A stretch of 64,000 nt of DNA from Lineus longissimus (Eukaryota > Nemertea > Pilidiophora > Heteronemertea > Lineidae): assembly GCF_910592395.1 (NCBI RefSeq), contig NC_088310.1, forward strand, positions 9,557,501 to 9,621,500. Direction: 5' to 3'. A program made the position numbers and the translations under genes. The stretch's first letter is position 1, and each line of letters starts with the position of its first letter. Shown piece by piece: positions 52,527 through 63,417 of the stretch. Below the pieces are notes generated by a model. That model was not told where the DNA came from, did not search any database, and saw only the letters and a program-made list of their open reading frames with translations.

Positions 52527-52813
52527 ATTGGTAGACATTTGTTACGTTTTTATTTCGTTACCCTATAACAAACTTTTTTTGGAACGAACAGAACATTTCC
52601 GAGTTTTTGTTTCAAACTTTTGTCATGCACCCGCACACTTAGCCCGTTCAAACTGCATGCGGCAAAAATCAAATTTGGTTACTACGCCGTGAATAATAAT
52701 GATGATGATGATGATGATGATTACCCGAAGACGAATCTGTAATTGTAATATACTCGAGCATTTTTTCCCTAAATTCACAACAGATATTTAGCCCGGAGTT
52801 TAGCACAAACTTG

Positions 52814-53059
52814 AAAAAATTATGACTCCACCCATGTAGCGAAACTACCTACGATGTAGCGAAATGACCTACATCCATGTCGCGAAACGACTCCACCCAT
52901 GAAGCGAAACGTCCTCCATGTAACGAAACGATCGTACCCATCATGTAGCGAAACGACTCCACCCATGTAGCGAAACGACCTACCATGTAACGAAACGACC
53001 GCCACATGTAGCGAAACGACTGGTAGCGAACTGGCAATGTAGCGAAACGACAGTAAACC
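52814..53059 (-). repeat. Right inverted repeat arm of the foldback element
   Basis: Read on the minus strand it begins GGTTTACTGTCGTTTCGCTA and repeats the left arm unit for unit with only a few substitutions (for example GGTACGATCG for GGTACGGTCG). Confidence 0.93.
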
Positions 53060-53180
53060 CCTTGATTGAGGGAGGGAGGGATCTCCTTCTCAGTGTAAAT
53101 GAGTGTTTATTCAACCTCCTCTTGAGTCTTGAAGGAATCAAGCTGAGAATTGACCTTTCTGCTTTGACAGTTGCAAGTTA

Positions 53181-53567
53181 ATGGTTGGCCCGCTGCTTCA
53201 TCAACTCTTCCGCAACTGGAGGCAGATCGGGAAGAGTGGGTGTATATCGTGCCGAAATTACTCATTCGATAAAAAGAAGGTCCTCGGGAAGTTGAAAACC
53301 ATGAAGTTGAATACGCCAGAGTTCCGGTCTCTCTTCACGCCGGAATTGAAGCAGCTGACCGAGCTGTTCAAGCAGTATAACTATGAGCTACGCATTGCCG
53401 GGGGAGCTGTAAGAGATTTATTGTCGGGGAAGCCTCCGAATGATATCGACTTTGCCACGACGGCCACACCCGACCAAATGATGGCAATGTTCAATAGTGA
53501 GGGTATCAGGATGATCAATGCTAAAGGAGAAAAACATGGAACAATAACTGCTAGAATAAACGACAAG
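53181..53567 (+). CDS. TRNT1: TRNT1 coding exon 1
   Basis: 129 codons: mitochondrial presequence, then the nucleotidyltransferase head with [10 protein letters not shown] and [10 protein letters not shown], ending TITARINDK. Donor GTAATTTC, phase 0. Confidence 0.97.
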
Positions 53568-56500
53568 GTAATTTCTACAGAGTGGCTCAATAAAAATGTT
53601 ACACTTACAAAATGGTTAACATCTTTTATTATTTTGGCATTTACCCTGAAACATTATATATGTACTTGAAGAGCAAGCTCTCTTGATTAAGTTGACGCCA
53701 GCAGAATCATAATCCTTCCATGGTTGACTGCGCAGGACAGATTTTATTGACTCATGTGAAATCTCACTTGTGCGAACTAGGTCAGTGGAAACTATTACAT
53801 GTGCGTAACATTGGTTATTATTATAAAGATGCTGATGATTACATTAGGCAGTGATCAGTGTTTCCTCGGAAATGGTAATGTTTTTCTGCATTACAGGAGA
53901 ACTTTGAAGTGACTACGCTCCGTATCGATGTCGAAACAGATGGCAGACACGCTGAAGTTGAGTATACACGAGACTGGCAGCTGGATGCGAACCGAAGGGA
54001 TCTGACTTTTAATTCAATGTTTCTCGGTAAATATTCATCTCTCTTTCAAGTCTCATTCACATTTCAGGTATTAATGTGAAGTGAAAATCATGCAGGTGTC
54101 CCTTAGCTTGAATCGTACAGTCAATAATCTTTACTCTGTCTGACTCGAGCATAGGTCAGCCAGAATACGACTCCACTTTTGTCTGTCTTTGACCACTCTC
54201 TTACGCGTAGCATGGTAATTTCATTTTGACCTCCAGTGATTTTGCCTTGGCTTCTATCGACTTTTTCAAAGTTGTTTGTTACCTGTCTTTGTTTTTACCT
54301 GTTTGACATGATCACTGATGTCACACCTGTTGCTTGTGGCGTTGTTGTGTCAATGGGTCTATGTGGCCTCGAGAAAAATAGCCCAACTTCATGGACTTAA
54401 TTCATGAGCAAAAAGGATGCAAATGTTGGCCCTTTGTTTCATCATGGTTCAGTGGCTAACAAACATTATTAAAAACTAACGCTCATATTCTAGCCACAGC
54501 CACAGCCACCTAGTGAGATGCCAATAGGCTATTGTTTCCTTCCTTTGTATTACCAGAGAAATATACCGGGTACATAAATTCCCTGATTTTGCGATCTTTG
54601 CAGGGTTTGATGGGACTGTTTATGATTACTTCAATGGTCGGGAAGATCTGGAGAAGAGGTTGGTCAGATTTGTGGGGGATGCTGATGCCAGGATAAAAGA
54701 GGACTACCTCAGGATTCTAAGATATTTCAGGTGAGGCATTATAATTGTGCATTCTAACAGGCCCTGGTCACTGGATGGTTGTAATGGAAAATAAGTTACG
54801 CCTTGTTTTGAATACAGCAGTCCTGTCACAACCAGGGACCGCTAGGTTTAAATTTTATGGCATATGTTCACTTTGAGCCCTTTTTGAGTAGAAATCGATA
54901 CCTCGCTGTAGGTTTTTTGTTGTCCATGAAGACCGCTCAGGTAGACGTCACACTGCATTCAAAACCCTCGGTTGGCGCCCCAGGTTTTGTTCTGGATTTT
55001 GGTTCAACCGTGCTGTCTTGATTACCAAGACAACCAAGGAAGACCAGCTTGGGGAAGAATTCCTTAATTCTAAAGCTATGCCCGCTTGGCAAATAAAGTG
55101 ACCAAAAACATTGTTTACCGTCAATTTGTCTGTCGTGGGCGGGCGACCAAAACCAATGGTTACCTTCTTATTCCTTACTCCCCGCTCCGACTGCTCGCTT
55201 TGGATCTTGGGAAAATCCATTTACCTTACTGTCCTCACCACACCCAGGTGTTACTGGGGACCAGTCTAACTGGGGAGGTATCCTGCGATGGACTAGCATC
55301 CCATCCAGGGGGAGTTAATTCTCCTAAAGTCGTTTAGCACTATTGAAACTGGGATAAGCTCCAGCCTGATGAGCCAGTAATTGGCTCGGGCCTATTGGCC
55401 CAGCAGACTTTACCTCCTAATTTTTTACGTGACCACATTGTTTTGTCTGTGGCGTGTGGGAGCCCTGAGATCATTTGACAACATTCTGAAAACAATGTTT
55501 TCTTTTTCATCATCATTTTGACCTTCGTAAGCATGTTGCTTTTAAAGAGGATATGGAGTCGTACAACTTAAGGGTGTCACTCAAATTGAACCCTGTTGCT
55601 AGCATCACGACCATTTGTCAAAATAAATCCATGGCATAGCATGGTTTCTCACAAGATAAAGCCATGATTTCTTTTTTCTTAGCCTTGTCTGATGTGCACT
55701 CGCCTGACTAGGTACATATCCCCTTTAATAGGAGTTCAAAAATGTGACCCGTCACAGCAAAACCAGGCGCATGTCACACAGAAGATGAGCCTAAATGACA
55801 CCAGGAGATATTGGAAGAAATTGATGTGCTCATATTTCACAAAAGGCAGACAACAGAGAAATGAACAAACAGTCCGTCTCAACCTGCCAAGCTCAGAGCG
55901 ACATGCGACTGGTTTTGCTGTGACGGGTCACAAATGGTGCGGTGAGACCAGCACAACGAACAAGTCCATGAGGTGATGTCACCACACAACATAAACGTGA
56001 TTTAGAACACATAGAAATTGTTCAAATCGGCACAAATTGTCAATCACCTGTACTTTTATATTTTAGGTTTTACGGCAGAATCGCCGTAGATGGTAACAAA
56101 CATGAACCTAAGACGCTGCAAGCAATAAGGGAAAATGCAGAAGGACTAAAAGGTATCTTCATAACATCTTGATGGTACACTAGAACCTCTCTATTAAGGA
56201 CACCCTCGGGACTGTGCTGTTCTCAATAGAGAGGTGTCCTGATGAGAGAGGTCAGATTGAATGGAATAATCTCTTTTGGACCAAAACTGGTGTCCTTAAT
56301 AGAGAGGTTGTCCTAAATAGAGAGGTTGTCCTAAATAGAGAGGCGTCTGCTAAGGGAGGTTCCTCTGTATTAGTGCTTGGCGCCAATGACGTCATCAATG
56401 GCACATCCACACTTTTGTTCAAGTCAATTTTCTTGAAATCAAGTCGAATTTTCAAGCGTTAGGTAGCCTGGAGTTAATTTCTCACACAGGCACAGTGATT

Positions 56501-58654
56501 GGTCCACCTAGTCGTGTCTTCAAGTGGTCATAGAGATGCTATTTCAAGTTCAGATGAGACGAACTGGCCTGCCTGAAGCAGTCTGAGGGTGGATCCAAGA
56601 CTCCGAAAAAGAGGTCGAACGCTCTCATTCAGAATAACGTGGTCAATTTCACAATTTTTTCTAAATTCCATGTCAATTCAATAGATTTTATTTTCTGATT
56701 TTACCCCAACTTTTCAGGCACCTCCGGTGAAAGGATCTGGATGGAACTGAAGAAGATCATCACTGGCAACCATTCGCCAAGTATCATGAGGGTCATGACA
56801 GAATTACAACTACTCAAATATTTCGGTAAATTATGAGAGTAGGTCTTCAGTTGGCCGGGCTCCTTGCATTTCTTTTACCAGCTAATGGTTGTTTTGTCAC
56901 ATTGGCACATGTACTACCAATTGAACCCCCTAGCTCTTGCCTATAGCTCTCCTTTAAGGTTATTCACTTCTAATTTCAATGTGATCTGTTGATTTGTCTT
57001 ATGAGCTTTCTCTGTTTTTTCGGTATTTTGTCTAATTCTTTCAGGTCTTCCCTCTAATCCTAATATTGATGAACTCGAGATTGTCTGGAAACGATCACGA
57101 CAAATGGAGCCAGCCCCTATGACTTTGATATCCGCTCTCTTGGCTGAAGTAAAAGAGGTGACTATAATGTTAATCATTCAGTATCAACAGGCGATGGGCA
57201 AAATCCATAAAGGGGATTCAATTTTGAATTTGTGACAACATTTATGGGGGGGGGGGCAGAGTTAAAATGTTCTTTCGTAAGGTGCTTACTTCACGTAAAA
57301 AGTTCCCGCCAAATAGATACTCCAAAACTAGACATATTGACCTTATGTCAGCTGCATAATTTAGTTCATGAGTTGTCTCCCAGGTGGCAGGACTGAAGGC
57401 AGCAGGTTCAGCCACTTGGGAGTCAGCAGATGAACTAAAATTTACTGCTCATATCTTTGAATATTCTCATGATAAAAAGATATCCGGTTAACATTGGTAT
57501 CCCAATGACACCAAGGGCTAATGCTCCCAGTAGGGTCAATCATATCTGACTGATTTTGAAGGAGGGATCAGATCAAAATGGTGCTCCTGGCCCTCCAGGG
57601 GTTGAAGGAGGGATCAGATCAAAATGGTGCTCCTGCCCCTCCAGGGGTTGGCACAGGGCTATCTACCCTGCCACGGAAAAAAACAACATACCAGTTGGCA
57701 GTGCTCTATTGATGGCCTGTGTGTTACTAGGCATCAACAAGGCATTAAAGGGTAACTCGTGTCAAATTTCACCATATAATGTTTTAGTTGTTTTTGACAA
57801 ATGACTACGTCACTTTCTCATAAATCGGTAAGGTTTTCGAATCGAAATGCACATTTTCTAGAAATTGATGGTATAATCCCGCCCGGACGGCTCGCTTTGA
57901 TGCCGTTTTCGTTGATGACGTCACAACATGAACATTTTCGCGGTCGCGGTGGTTTACATTCAGCGATTTTATAATAAATCTAATCAAAAATGGAAAATTT
58001 GAGCTTTACATTTGTGATCAACAATTAAAAACGGAATTATTTCCGCAAAGTTGCAAATCACATCATAGTATCACTTTAAAGAAGTACATGTAAATATGTT
58101 GGTCTATTGTTGATAACATTAGCAAGACTTTATAAAGAATGAGGAGTCTTTGTTATTGCATAGCTACTGTATTATCTCTCCTCCCTCAATGGTTTGAGCT
58201 GTTGAGGATAGTTCTCGTTATTGAAAAACAGTATTCTAACTGTTGTTTTTTTCAGGTGTATACACTCCAAGAGCGGATAAAAATGTCAACAGTGGAATTG
58301 CAGACGGGCATTTTCATCGTACGTTACAGGAACGAAGGTGATAGTAGCGACTTGTTAAACTATTCCCAGGAATTGATGATTGACACGATGGGCAAAGAAC
58401 CCAAGGTCAAGGACAGAGTAACTGAACTCTTGAAATACAAGGGACAATTGGATGTGCTAGAAAAATTCTGTGAGTGGTCCCCGCCAAAGTTTCCTATTGG
58501 AGGGAAGCATTTAGTTGAACGAGGAATCAAAGGGGGACCAAAGTTTGCAAAGATTTTGCAGGAATTGCGTATGATTTGGAAACGTAGTGGCTACAAGATG
58601 AGTGAATCAGAACTCGTGGATAAGATTGATGAAGTAAGAGAGCGGATTAAATGA
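53181..58654 (+). CDS. TRNT1: TRNT1, CCA tRNA nucleotidyltransferase 1 (7 coding exons, complete)
   Basis: The CCA-adding enzyme adds C, C and A to tRNA 3' ends using CTP and ATP without a nucleic-acid template, in mitochondria and in cytosol/nucleus. Seven plus-strand exons join in frame to 450 codons including the stop (449 aa; human 434). Residues 1-40 look like a mitochondrial leader, and a second Met at 41 (MKLNTPEF) matches the vertebrate internal start. Class II nucleotidyltransferase motifs are present: GGAVRD (74-79), catalytic DID at 88-90 in [14 protein letters not shown] (162-164) before LTFNSM, the [15 protein letters not shown] nucleotide-recognition segment (205-219) and GERIW. 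Introns are GT-AG with consistent phases. Divergent to TTC8. Identification is firm. Confidence 0.98.
53897..54026 (+). CDS. TRNT1: TRNT1 coding exon 2
   Basis: Acceptor [31 protein letters not shown] and [11 protein letters not shown]. Donor GTAAAT, one base into a Gly codon. Confidence 0.97.
54604..54730 (+). CDS. TRNT1: TRNT1 coding exon 3
   Basis: Acceptor [25 protein letters not shown] ... [12 protein letters not shown]. Donor GTGAGG. Confidence 0.97.
55262..55330 (+). mobile_element. SINE fragment with a V-SINE-like core
   Basis: TATCCTGCGATGGACTAGCA TCCCATCCAGGGGGAGT matches the strongly conserved core wording seen in V-SINE-type elements (CCTGCGATGGACTGGC...CCAGGG). It is in TRNT1 intron 3. 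Boundaries are uncertain; a wider dispersed element may cover 54,880-55,450. Confidence 0.5.
55743..55932 (+). mobile_element. MITE, family TGTGACCCGTCACAGCAAAA, copy 3 (best preserved)
   Basis: The inverted ends TGTGACCCGTCACAGCAAAA CCAGGCGCATGTC and their complement are almost perfect over 33 bp. In TRNT1 intron 3. Confidence 0.9.
56067..56152 (+). CDS. TRNT1: TRNT1 coding exon 4
   Basis: Acceptor [39 protein letters not shown]. Donor GTATCT. Confidence 0.96.
56176..56369 (-). mobile_element. MITE, family CTCTATTAAGGACA, copy F
   Basis: It runs from TACACTAGAACCTCTCTATT to GGGAGGTTCCTCTGTA, with an extra tandem AGAGAGGTTGTCCTAAAT unit near 56300-56340. In TRNT1 intron 4, 24 bp after the exon 4 donor. 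Confidence 0.85.
56718..56825 (+). CDS. TRNT1: TRNT1 coding exon 5
   Basis: Acceptor [47 protein letters not shown]. Donor GTAAATT. Confidence 0.96.
57045..57157 (+). CDS. TRNT1: TRNT1 coding exon 6
   Basis: Acceptor [49 protein letters not shown]. Donor GTGACT, phase 0. Confidence 0.95.
57540..57660. repeat. 50-bp direct duplication
   Basis: GAAGGAGGGATCAGATCAAA ATGGTGCTCCTG(G/C)CCCTCCAGGGGTTG is present twice. In TRNT1 intron 6. Confidence 0.9.
57745..58079. mobile_element. TTAA-flanked element, family GGGTAACTCGTGTCAAATTT, copy 2
   Basis: It runs from TTAAAGGGTAACTCGTGTCA to ATCATAGTATCACTTTAA. Compared with copy 1 it lacks a stretch of about 27 bp after CGGCTCGCTT. In TRNT1 intron 6, near the last exon. 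Confidence 0.85.
58256..58654 (+). CDS. TRNT1: TRNT1 coding exon 7 (last)
   Basis: Acceptor GTTGTTTTTTTCAG. It begins [20 protein letters not shown], contains [10 protein letters not shown] and [18 protein letters not shown], and ends DEVRERIK with TGA at 58652-58654. Confidence 0.97.
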   Translation: MYTLQERIKMSTVELQTGIFIVRYRNEGDSSDLLNYSQELMIDTMGKEPKVKDRVTELLKYKGQLDVLEKFCEWSPPKFPIGGKHLVERGIKGGPKFAKILQELRMIWKRSGYKMSESELVDKIDEVRERIK

Positions 58655-58679
58655 GGGGTTGTCTGGGGGTGTTCAGAAG

Positions 58680-59397
58680 TCTAGCGAACATTGAGATAAT
58701 CTGGATACCTTTAGCTAACAATGAGATATTCTGGATACCTTTAGCTAACATTGAGATATTCTGGATACCTTTAGCTAACATTGAGATATTCTGGATACCT
58801 TTAGCTAACATTGAGATCTTCTGGATACCTTTAGCTAACATTGAGATCTTCTGGACACCTTTAGCTAACATTGAGATCTTCTGGATACCTTTAGCTAACA
58901 TTGAGATATTCTGGATACCTTTAGCTAACATTGAGATCTTCTGGATACCTTTAGCTAACATTGAGATATTCTGGATACCTTTAGCTAACATTGAGATCTT
59001 CTGGATACCTTTAGCTAACATTGAGATATTCTGGATACCTTTAGCTAACATTGAGATCTTCTGGATACCTTTAGCTAACATTGAGATATTCTGGATACCT
59101 TAAACTAACATTGAGATATTCTGGACACCTTTAGCTAACATTGAGATCTTCTGGATACCTTTAGCTTACATTGAGATATTCTGGATACCTTTAGCCAACA
59201 TTGAGATCTTCTGGATACCTTTAGCTAACATTGAGATCTTCTGGATACCTTTAGCTAACATTGAGATATTCTGGATACCTTTAGCTAACATTGAGATCTT
59301 CTGGATACCTTTAGCTAACATTGAGATATTCTGGATACCTTTAGCTAACATTGAGATATTCTGGATACCGTAAGCTAACATTGAGATATTCTGGATG
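58680..59397. repeat. 30-bp minisatellite, about 24 copies, just after TRNT1
   Basis: The unit is TTTAGCTAACATTGAGATAT TCTGGATACC. A common variant has GAGATCTT instead of GAGATATT, and the two alternate in much of the array, giving a 60-bp higher-order period. As 30 is a multiple of three, one frame on each strand stays open (plus ANIEIFWIPL, minus MLAKGIQKIS per unit). The array starts 25 bp after the TRNT1 stop, so it probably lies in the 3' UTR. The open frames are by-products. Confidence 0.96.
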
Positions 59398-59412
59398 CAC
59401 CAAAGGTATATT

Positions 59413-59601
59413 TGTGACCAGTCACAGCAAAACCAGGCACATGTCACTCAGAAGATGAGCCTAAGACACAAGGAGATAATTGAAGAAATTGATATACTCA
59501 GATATCACATAAAGGCAGACGACAGTGAAATGAACAACCAGTCCGTCTCAACTTGGCAAGCTCAGAGCAACATGCACCTGGTTTTTCACTGACGGGTCAC
59601 A
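59413..59601 (+). mobile_element. MITE, family TGTGACCCGTCACAGCAAAA, copy 4
   Basis: It starts TGTGACCAGTCACAGCAAAA CCAGGC and ends CACTGACGGGTCACA, directly after the 30-bp array. Confidence 0.85.
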
Positions 59602-59668
59602 TTTATGGACACACAAGGCCAAGGCAAACTACTGGCGATCATTGCATTGTTGCTGACTCACCCGTGGA

Positions 59669-59674
59669 AATAAA
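59669..59674 (+). terminator. Candidate polyadenylation signal for TRNT1
   Basis: AATAAA at 59669, about 1 kb past the stop and after the minisatellite and MITE. Others lie near 59737 and 60112. If used, the 30-bp array would be transcribed in the 3' UTR. Assignment is by position only. Confidence 0.3.
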
Positions 59675-60305
59675 TGTTTAGGGTGTTATTTAAAAGAGTA
59701 AATCCAGCTCTTTCGAATGACATTCTACACTTCAAATAAAATCTAGTAGTTTACATATCATCAATGATTCAAGGTGGGTATACTTTTGAGACACCCTGTA
59801 TGCAAAGCTCTTGCTCAGAAAACGCAGAAGGCATGGAGCTCAGGGGAAAACTTGGAACGCTTCAGCAACTCTCTTGATCCAGTAGTTGATGGCATGCAAA
59901 ACAAGGTACATCCCACTTACTAGACAAATTATGTAGACTCATCGAAAACATAAATTGACCATGCGGGGACTAACAAGACGCATATCATCATGATTATTGC
60001 CAATATCGGCCATGCAGGTGGTAACTGCATAATTATACAAAATTAGAATAATTGCCAATTTACTTCAATCACTCAATGTGGACAGATGTGTATTAAATTG
60101 TAATATCATGCAAATAAATCTCGTTTTATATTTAATACAATTTTGCGACTTGATTTTGTTGGCCTGTTGGCTTCAATAGGCACTGTTGGTCATGTTGGTT
60201 GTTCATATAGAAGTTCAACAAGTTTCTGATAGACTCAGATTAATATATACTTTCAGTCATCCAGGTGGTTTTACAATAACCCAGGAAAGTTAAATTGATC
60301 AATTG
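59675..60305. other. Unassigned stretch downstream of TRNT1
   Basis: AT-rich with no gene or named repeat seen. Confidence 0.3.
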
Positions 60306-60309
60306 TTTA

Positions 60310-61098
60310 CTGAATTCGAATTTTCTGGATATTGTCTACTGTTTCACCATTGTCCAATGGCATCTTCAGGACTGATGTTGTTCACAATCGATCTCACGAC
60401 TTTCTGAGAAGACAGATTAGGGTATGAGTTGGCATAGGCAAGCAAGTAACAGCAGAGAGTACACACCAGATGCAGATGCATCATCCCTCGCTCGCTGCTG
60501 CAACAGGACATGTTTGTCTACGCCATGTGTGCAAAGATACGTCTCAACTCTGCGGTCTTTGGCAGCTGTGCTCAGTACATTCCTCCCTACACCTGCTCCT
60601 TGGCAATGATAATCCATAGGGTCTCTCTCCTTCACCACTCGCTCGCTCACTGCAACTTGACATGTTAGTCTGCCTCAGTTGTGCAAGGACAGGTCTCCAC
60701 TCTCTGTGGTCTTTGGCAGCTGTGCTCGGTACATTCCTCCCTACACCTGCGGACTCCGCATCTCTTGTCACTGCGTCCATCCATCTCGTCCTGCATCTTC
60801 CCTTGCGTCGTTTTCCTCCGACTGATTCTGGCCTCCAATCCGTCAGTGCTCGGGGTAGGCGTGACTGGTACATCCGTGCCACGTGCCCATACCATCGCAG
60901 ATGGGCTCTCTCCAGTAAGATGGACATAGGCTGATGTTTGGTCCTCCCCCTAATCTCTGTGTTCAGTACACCTATGAGCCAGTATGAATTGGATGACGAA
61001 ATGGACTGCCCCGGGAGTCTAGTGGATAAAATTCGACTGTCTACTCTCACCAGTTGACAATGGAACATTCTTTGTTTGTGACATTGTTTCTCACTCAA
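60310..61098 (-). mobile_element. 5'-truncated non-LTR retrotransposon tail with a local duplication
   Basis: The minus-strand frame from 61098 carries the C-terminal tail typical of many endonuclease/RT LINEs: GVLNTEIRGRTKHQPMSILL ERAHLRWYGHVARM, RLPRALTDW, GGKRRKGRCRTRWMDAVTRD and KDHREWRPVLAQ. The last part (GVGRNV.STAAKD.R) is present again about 180 bp further on (60650-60417), a local duplication. The region near 60310-60400 holds the CCTGAAGATGCC phrase also found at 25.6 kb. No RT core. Non-functional. Confidence 0.82.
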
Positions 61099-61792
61099 TT
61101 CTGGAGGACATGGTTATGACATTGTCTCCACTCGCCAGTTGAATATCTCCATTGGCTCCAGTGAACAGTTAGATATACTATCTTTTCCAGAACTGCTCAG
61201 GTTATGAATTCTGGAGTACATGGTTGTGACATTGTCTCCACTCGCTGGTTGAACATCTCCATTGGCTCCAGTGAACAGTTAGATATACTATCATTTCCAG
61301 AACTGCTCAGGTTATGAATTCTGGAGTACATGATTGTGACATTGTCTCCACTCGCTGGTTGAACATCTCCATTGGCTCCAGTGAACAGTTAGATATACTA
61401 TCTTTTCCAGAACTGCTCAGGTTATGAATTCTGGAGTACATGGTTGTGACATTGTCTCCACTCGCTGGTTGAACATCTCCATTGGCTCCAGTGAACAGTT
61501 AGATATACTATCTTTTCCAGAACTGCTCAGGTTATGAATTCTGGAGTACATGGTTGTGACATTGTCTCCACTCGCTGGTTGAACATCTCCATTGGCTCCA
61601 GTGATCATTTAGATATACTATCTTTTCCAGAACTGCTCGGATTATGAATTCTGGAGTAAATGATTGTGACATTGTCTTCACTCAATTCTTGAGTACATGG
61701 TTGTGACATTGTCTTCACTCACTGGTTGAACATCTCCATTGGCTTCAGTGAAAAGATAATTATACCATCTTTTCCAGACCTGCTCAGGTTGC
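61098..61792. repeat. 110-bp tandem repeat, about six copies
   Basis: The unit runs from ATTCTGGAGTACATGGTTGT GACATTGTCTCCACTCGCTG through CATCTCCATTGGCTCCAGTG to TTTTCCAGAACTGCTCAGGT TATGA. Inner copies are almost identical, edge copies diverged, as expected for homogenisation by unequal exchange. Open frames across it are by-products. Confidence 0.92.
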
Positions 61793-62720
61793 ACCGCCCT
61801 CAGACGGGGCTCATCTGAGACCCGAAATCCACATCTGTGTGGCGTGGAATGTCTATGTAGAAGGGCCTTCAGATTTCCTGTTTGAAGGGTCAGAACAAAC
61901 CAAGATGATATTTTCTTTGATGAAAATATTTTATTGGATCGAACTGCTGCCATTGAATTCTACCACTGTCTGACCACACATGTTACCGTGGTAACAACAT
62001 CACACACAACATTCACATTCCTAAAGAAGGGTTGAAAAGTACAAGACAATATTTTACCATGGTGGGATTTTTACTGCAGAATATTAACCTGCTCATGTAT
62101 GACAGCACGTTATTAATCCAGGCGCTATGTTTTAATCAAAAACCTTAAATTCAACTCTTCTCATTTGTCATGATTCTTTATCAAGTTATGTCGAATTAAA
62201 TTCTGTATTAATTAATAAATTAAAACATGATGAATGTACATGTAGTTTGACAATATGCCATTTATTCGTCTCAAATTGAACGAATATTTGTTCGATTTAC
62301 ATGTCTGGTGATCCAAATGTTCTCTGTCCCTTACAGAATGTCACGTCACCAACAGACTGTAATTTTTTTCAAGGGCAGTAGTGGGCTAGCAGCGGTAGAA
62401 AACACTCAAAGATGTGGGACCAAATCTGAATTCATTAAATAACAATTAGCACATTTTGAAACCAAAATTTCCACATCATAGTTTCATAAACTCTCCTTCC
62501 AAACATAATTTATCGAACATTTTCCATTTTCTGGTCGCTGCCTATAAATGCATTGGTCTTATTGCCTTTGAAACTGTACAAAGATTACTATTCATGTAAA
62601 AGAAAAAGTTGACAAACTCTATGCGGTGTGGTAGCCGGCTCACTGTAAACAGAACGCAACTTTTTTTCTGTGTTCTAAATTCATGATAAAATAAATAACA
62701 AATGCAAATACATAGTAATG
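61793..62720. other. Unassigned stretch
   Basis: No gene was recognised. A 91-codon minus-strand frame (61953-61678) runs into the 110-bp array and has no domain. Confidence 0.3.
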
Positions 62721-62877
62721 TAGAGTGGAACCTCCCTTAGCGGACACCTGTCTATTAAGGATAAGTTCTCTATTAAGGACACCAGTTTTGGACCCAAATT
62801 GGTTGTTTCCGTTCAATTTGACCTCTCTAGTCAGGGCACCTCTCTATTAAAGACACCACTTGTCAGTCCCGAGGGTG
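62721..62877 (+). mobile_element. MITE, family CTCTATTAAGGACA, copy G, 3' truncated
   Basis: It starts TAGAGTGGAACCTCCCTTAG and ends abruptly at CAGTCCCGAGGGTG. The right inverted terminus is missing. Confidence 0.8.
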
Positions 62878-63417
62878 CAGGAGTGAAAAAGCTAATCGAC
62901 AGAGAAATTAATAAAAAGACAAGAAGAATCACCTGGCAAATTGCCACAGGAGTTATATCCAATAAAAGTGGATTGTAAGAAAATGCTAGAATCATAAACA
63001 AACTTTTGAAATGCGTTTTGAAATGTTAGGTTTATCTCTCTTGAACACACTTGTACTTGTAACTTAAAGAGTTATATATTTGTAAACAGAGCACCTTGGA
63101 ATATAATTTGTCTGTATATTCGGTTGACAAGTGTTGAAATTAGACTTAGATAATCTTCATTTGAGATCAAATAATGAAGATGAAATGTTACGTCTGGTAT
63201 TTACAGAGTATCCAAAGATATGACACATTGACACTATGAGTTCTCGTGTGGAAGTTGCTGAAGATATACACCCGAAAATGTGAACAAACAGTAGGCAGAA
63301 TGTTCGAGTATATTACGAAGAGTTCATACAGAAAAGCCACTGAATCCAGTTCAGATCTTTACAAGTAAGGGCAACTTTTCAGCTGTGACTCTGCGTTAAA
63401 ATTGACGTCTTCTTCCA
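62878..63417. other. Unassigned stretch
   Basis: No gene or named repeat seen. Confidence 0.3.

Larger units (their letters stand above)
50474..53059. mobile_element. Foldback (TU-like) element with retroelement payload
   Basis: A 2,586-bp element bounded by the 8-bp direct repeat CCTTGATT (50466-50473 and 53060-53067). Long inverted terminal repeats (50474-50715 and 52814-53059) are more than 90% identical by eye and are themselves built of about eleven TTTCGCTACATG-type units. Sea-urchin TU elements are known for exactly this plan: foldback ends of tandem short units and 8-bp target duplications. Inside are an RT C-terminal frame (50777-51577) and a PHD-finger frame (51993-52526), with no transposase. 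It sits in the shared 5' region of TTC8 and TRNT1. A MULE-type element with captured sequence is the alternative. Confidence 0.85.

Noticed and set aside
58647-59447. Long open frames of 10-residue repeats on both strands (ANIEIFWIPL and MLAKGIQKIS)
   Set aside because: They follow from the 30-bp repeat length. No start context, splice sites or unique flanking protein sequence; the array lies right after the TRNT1 stop.
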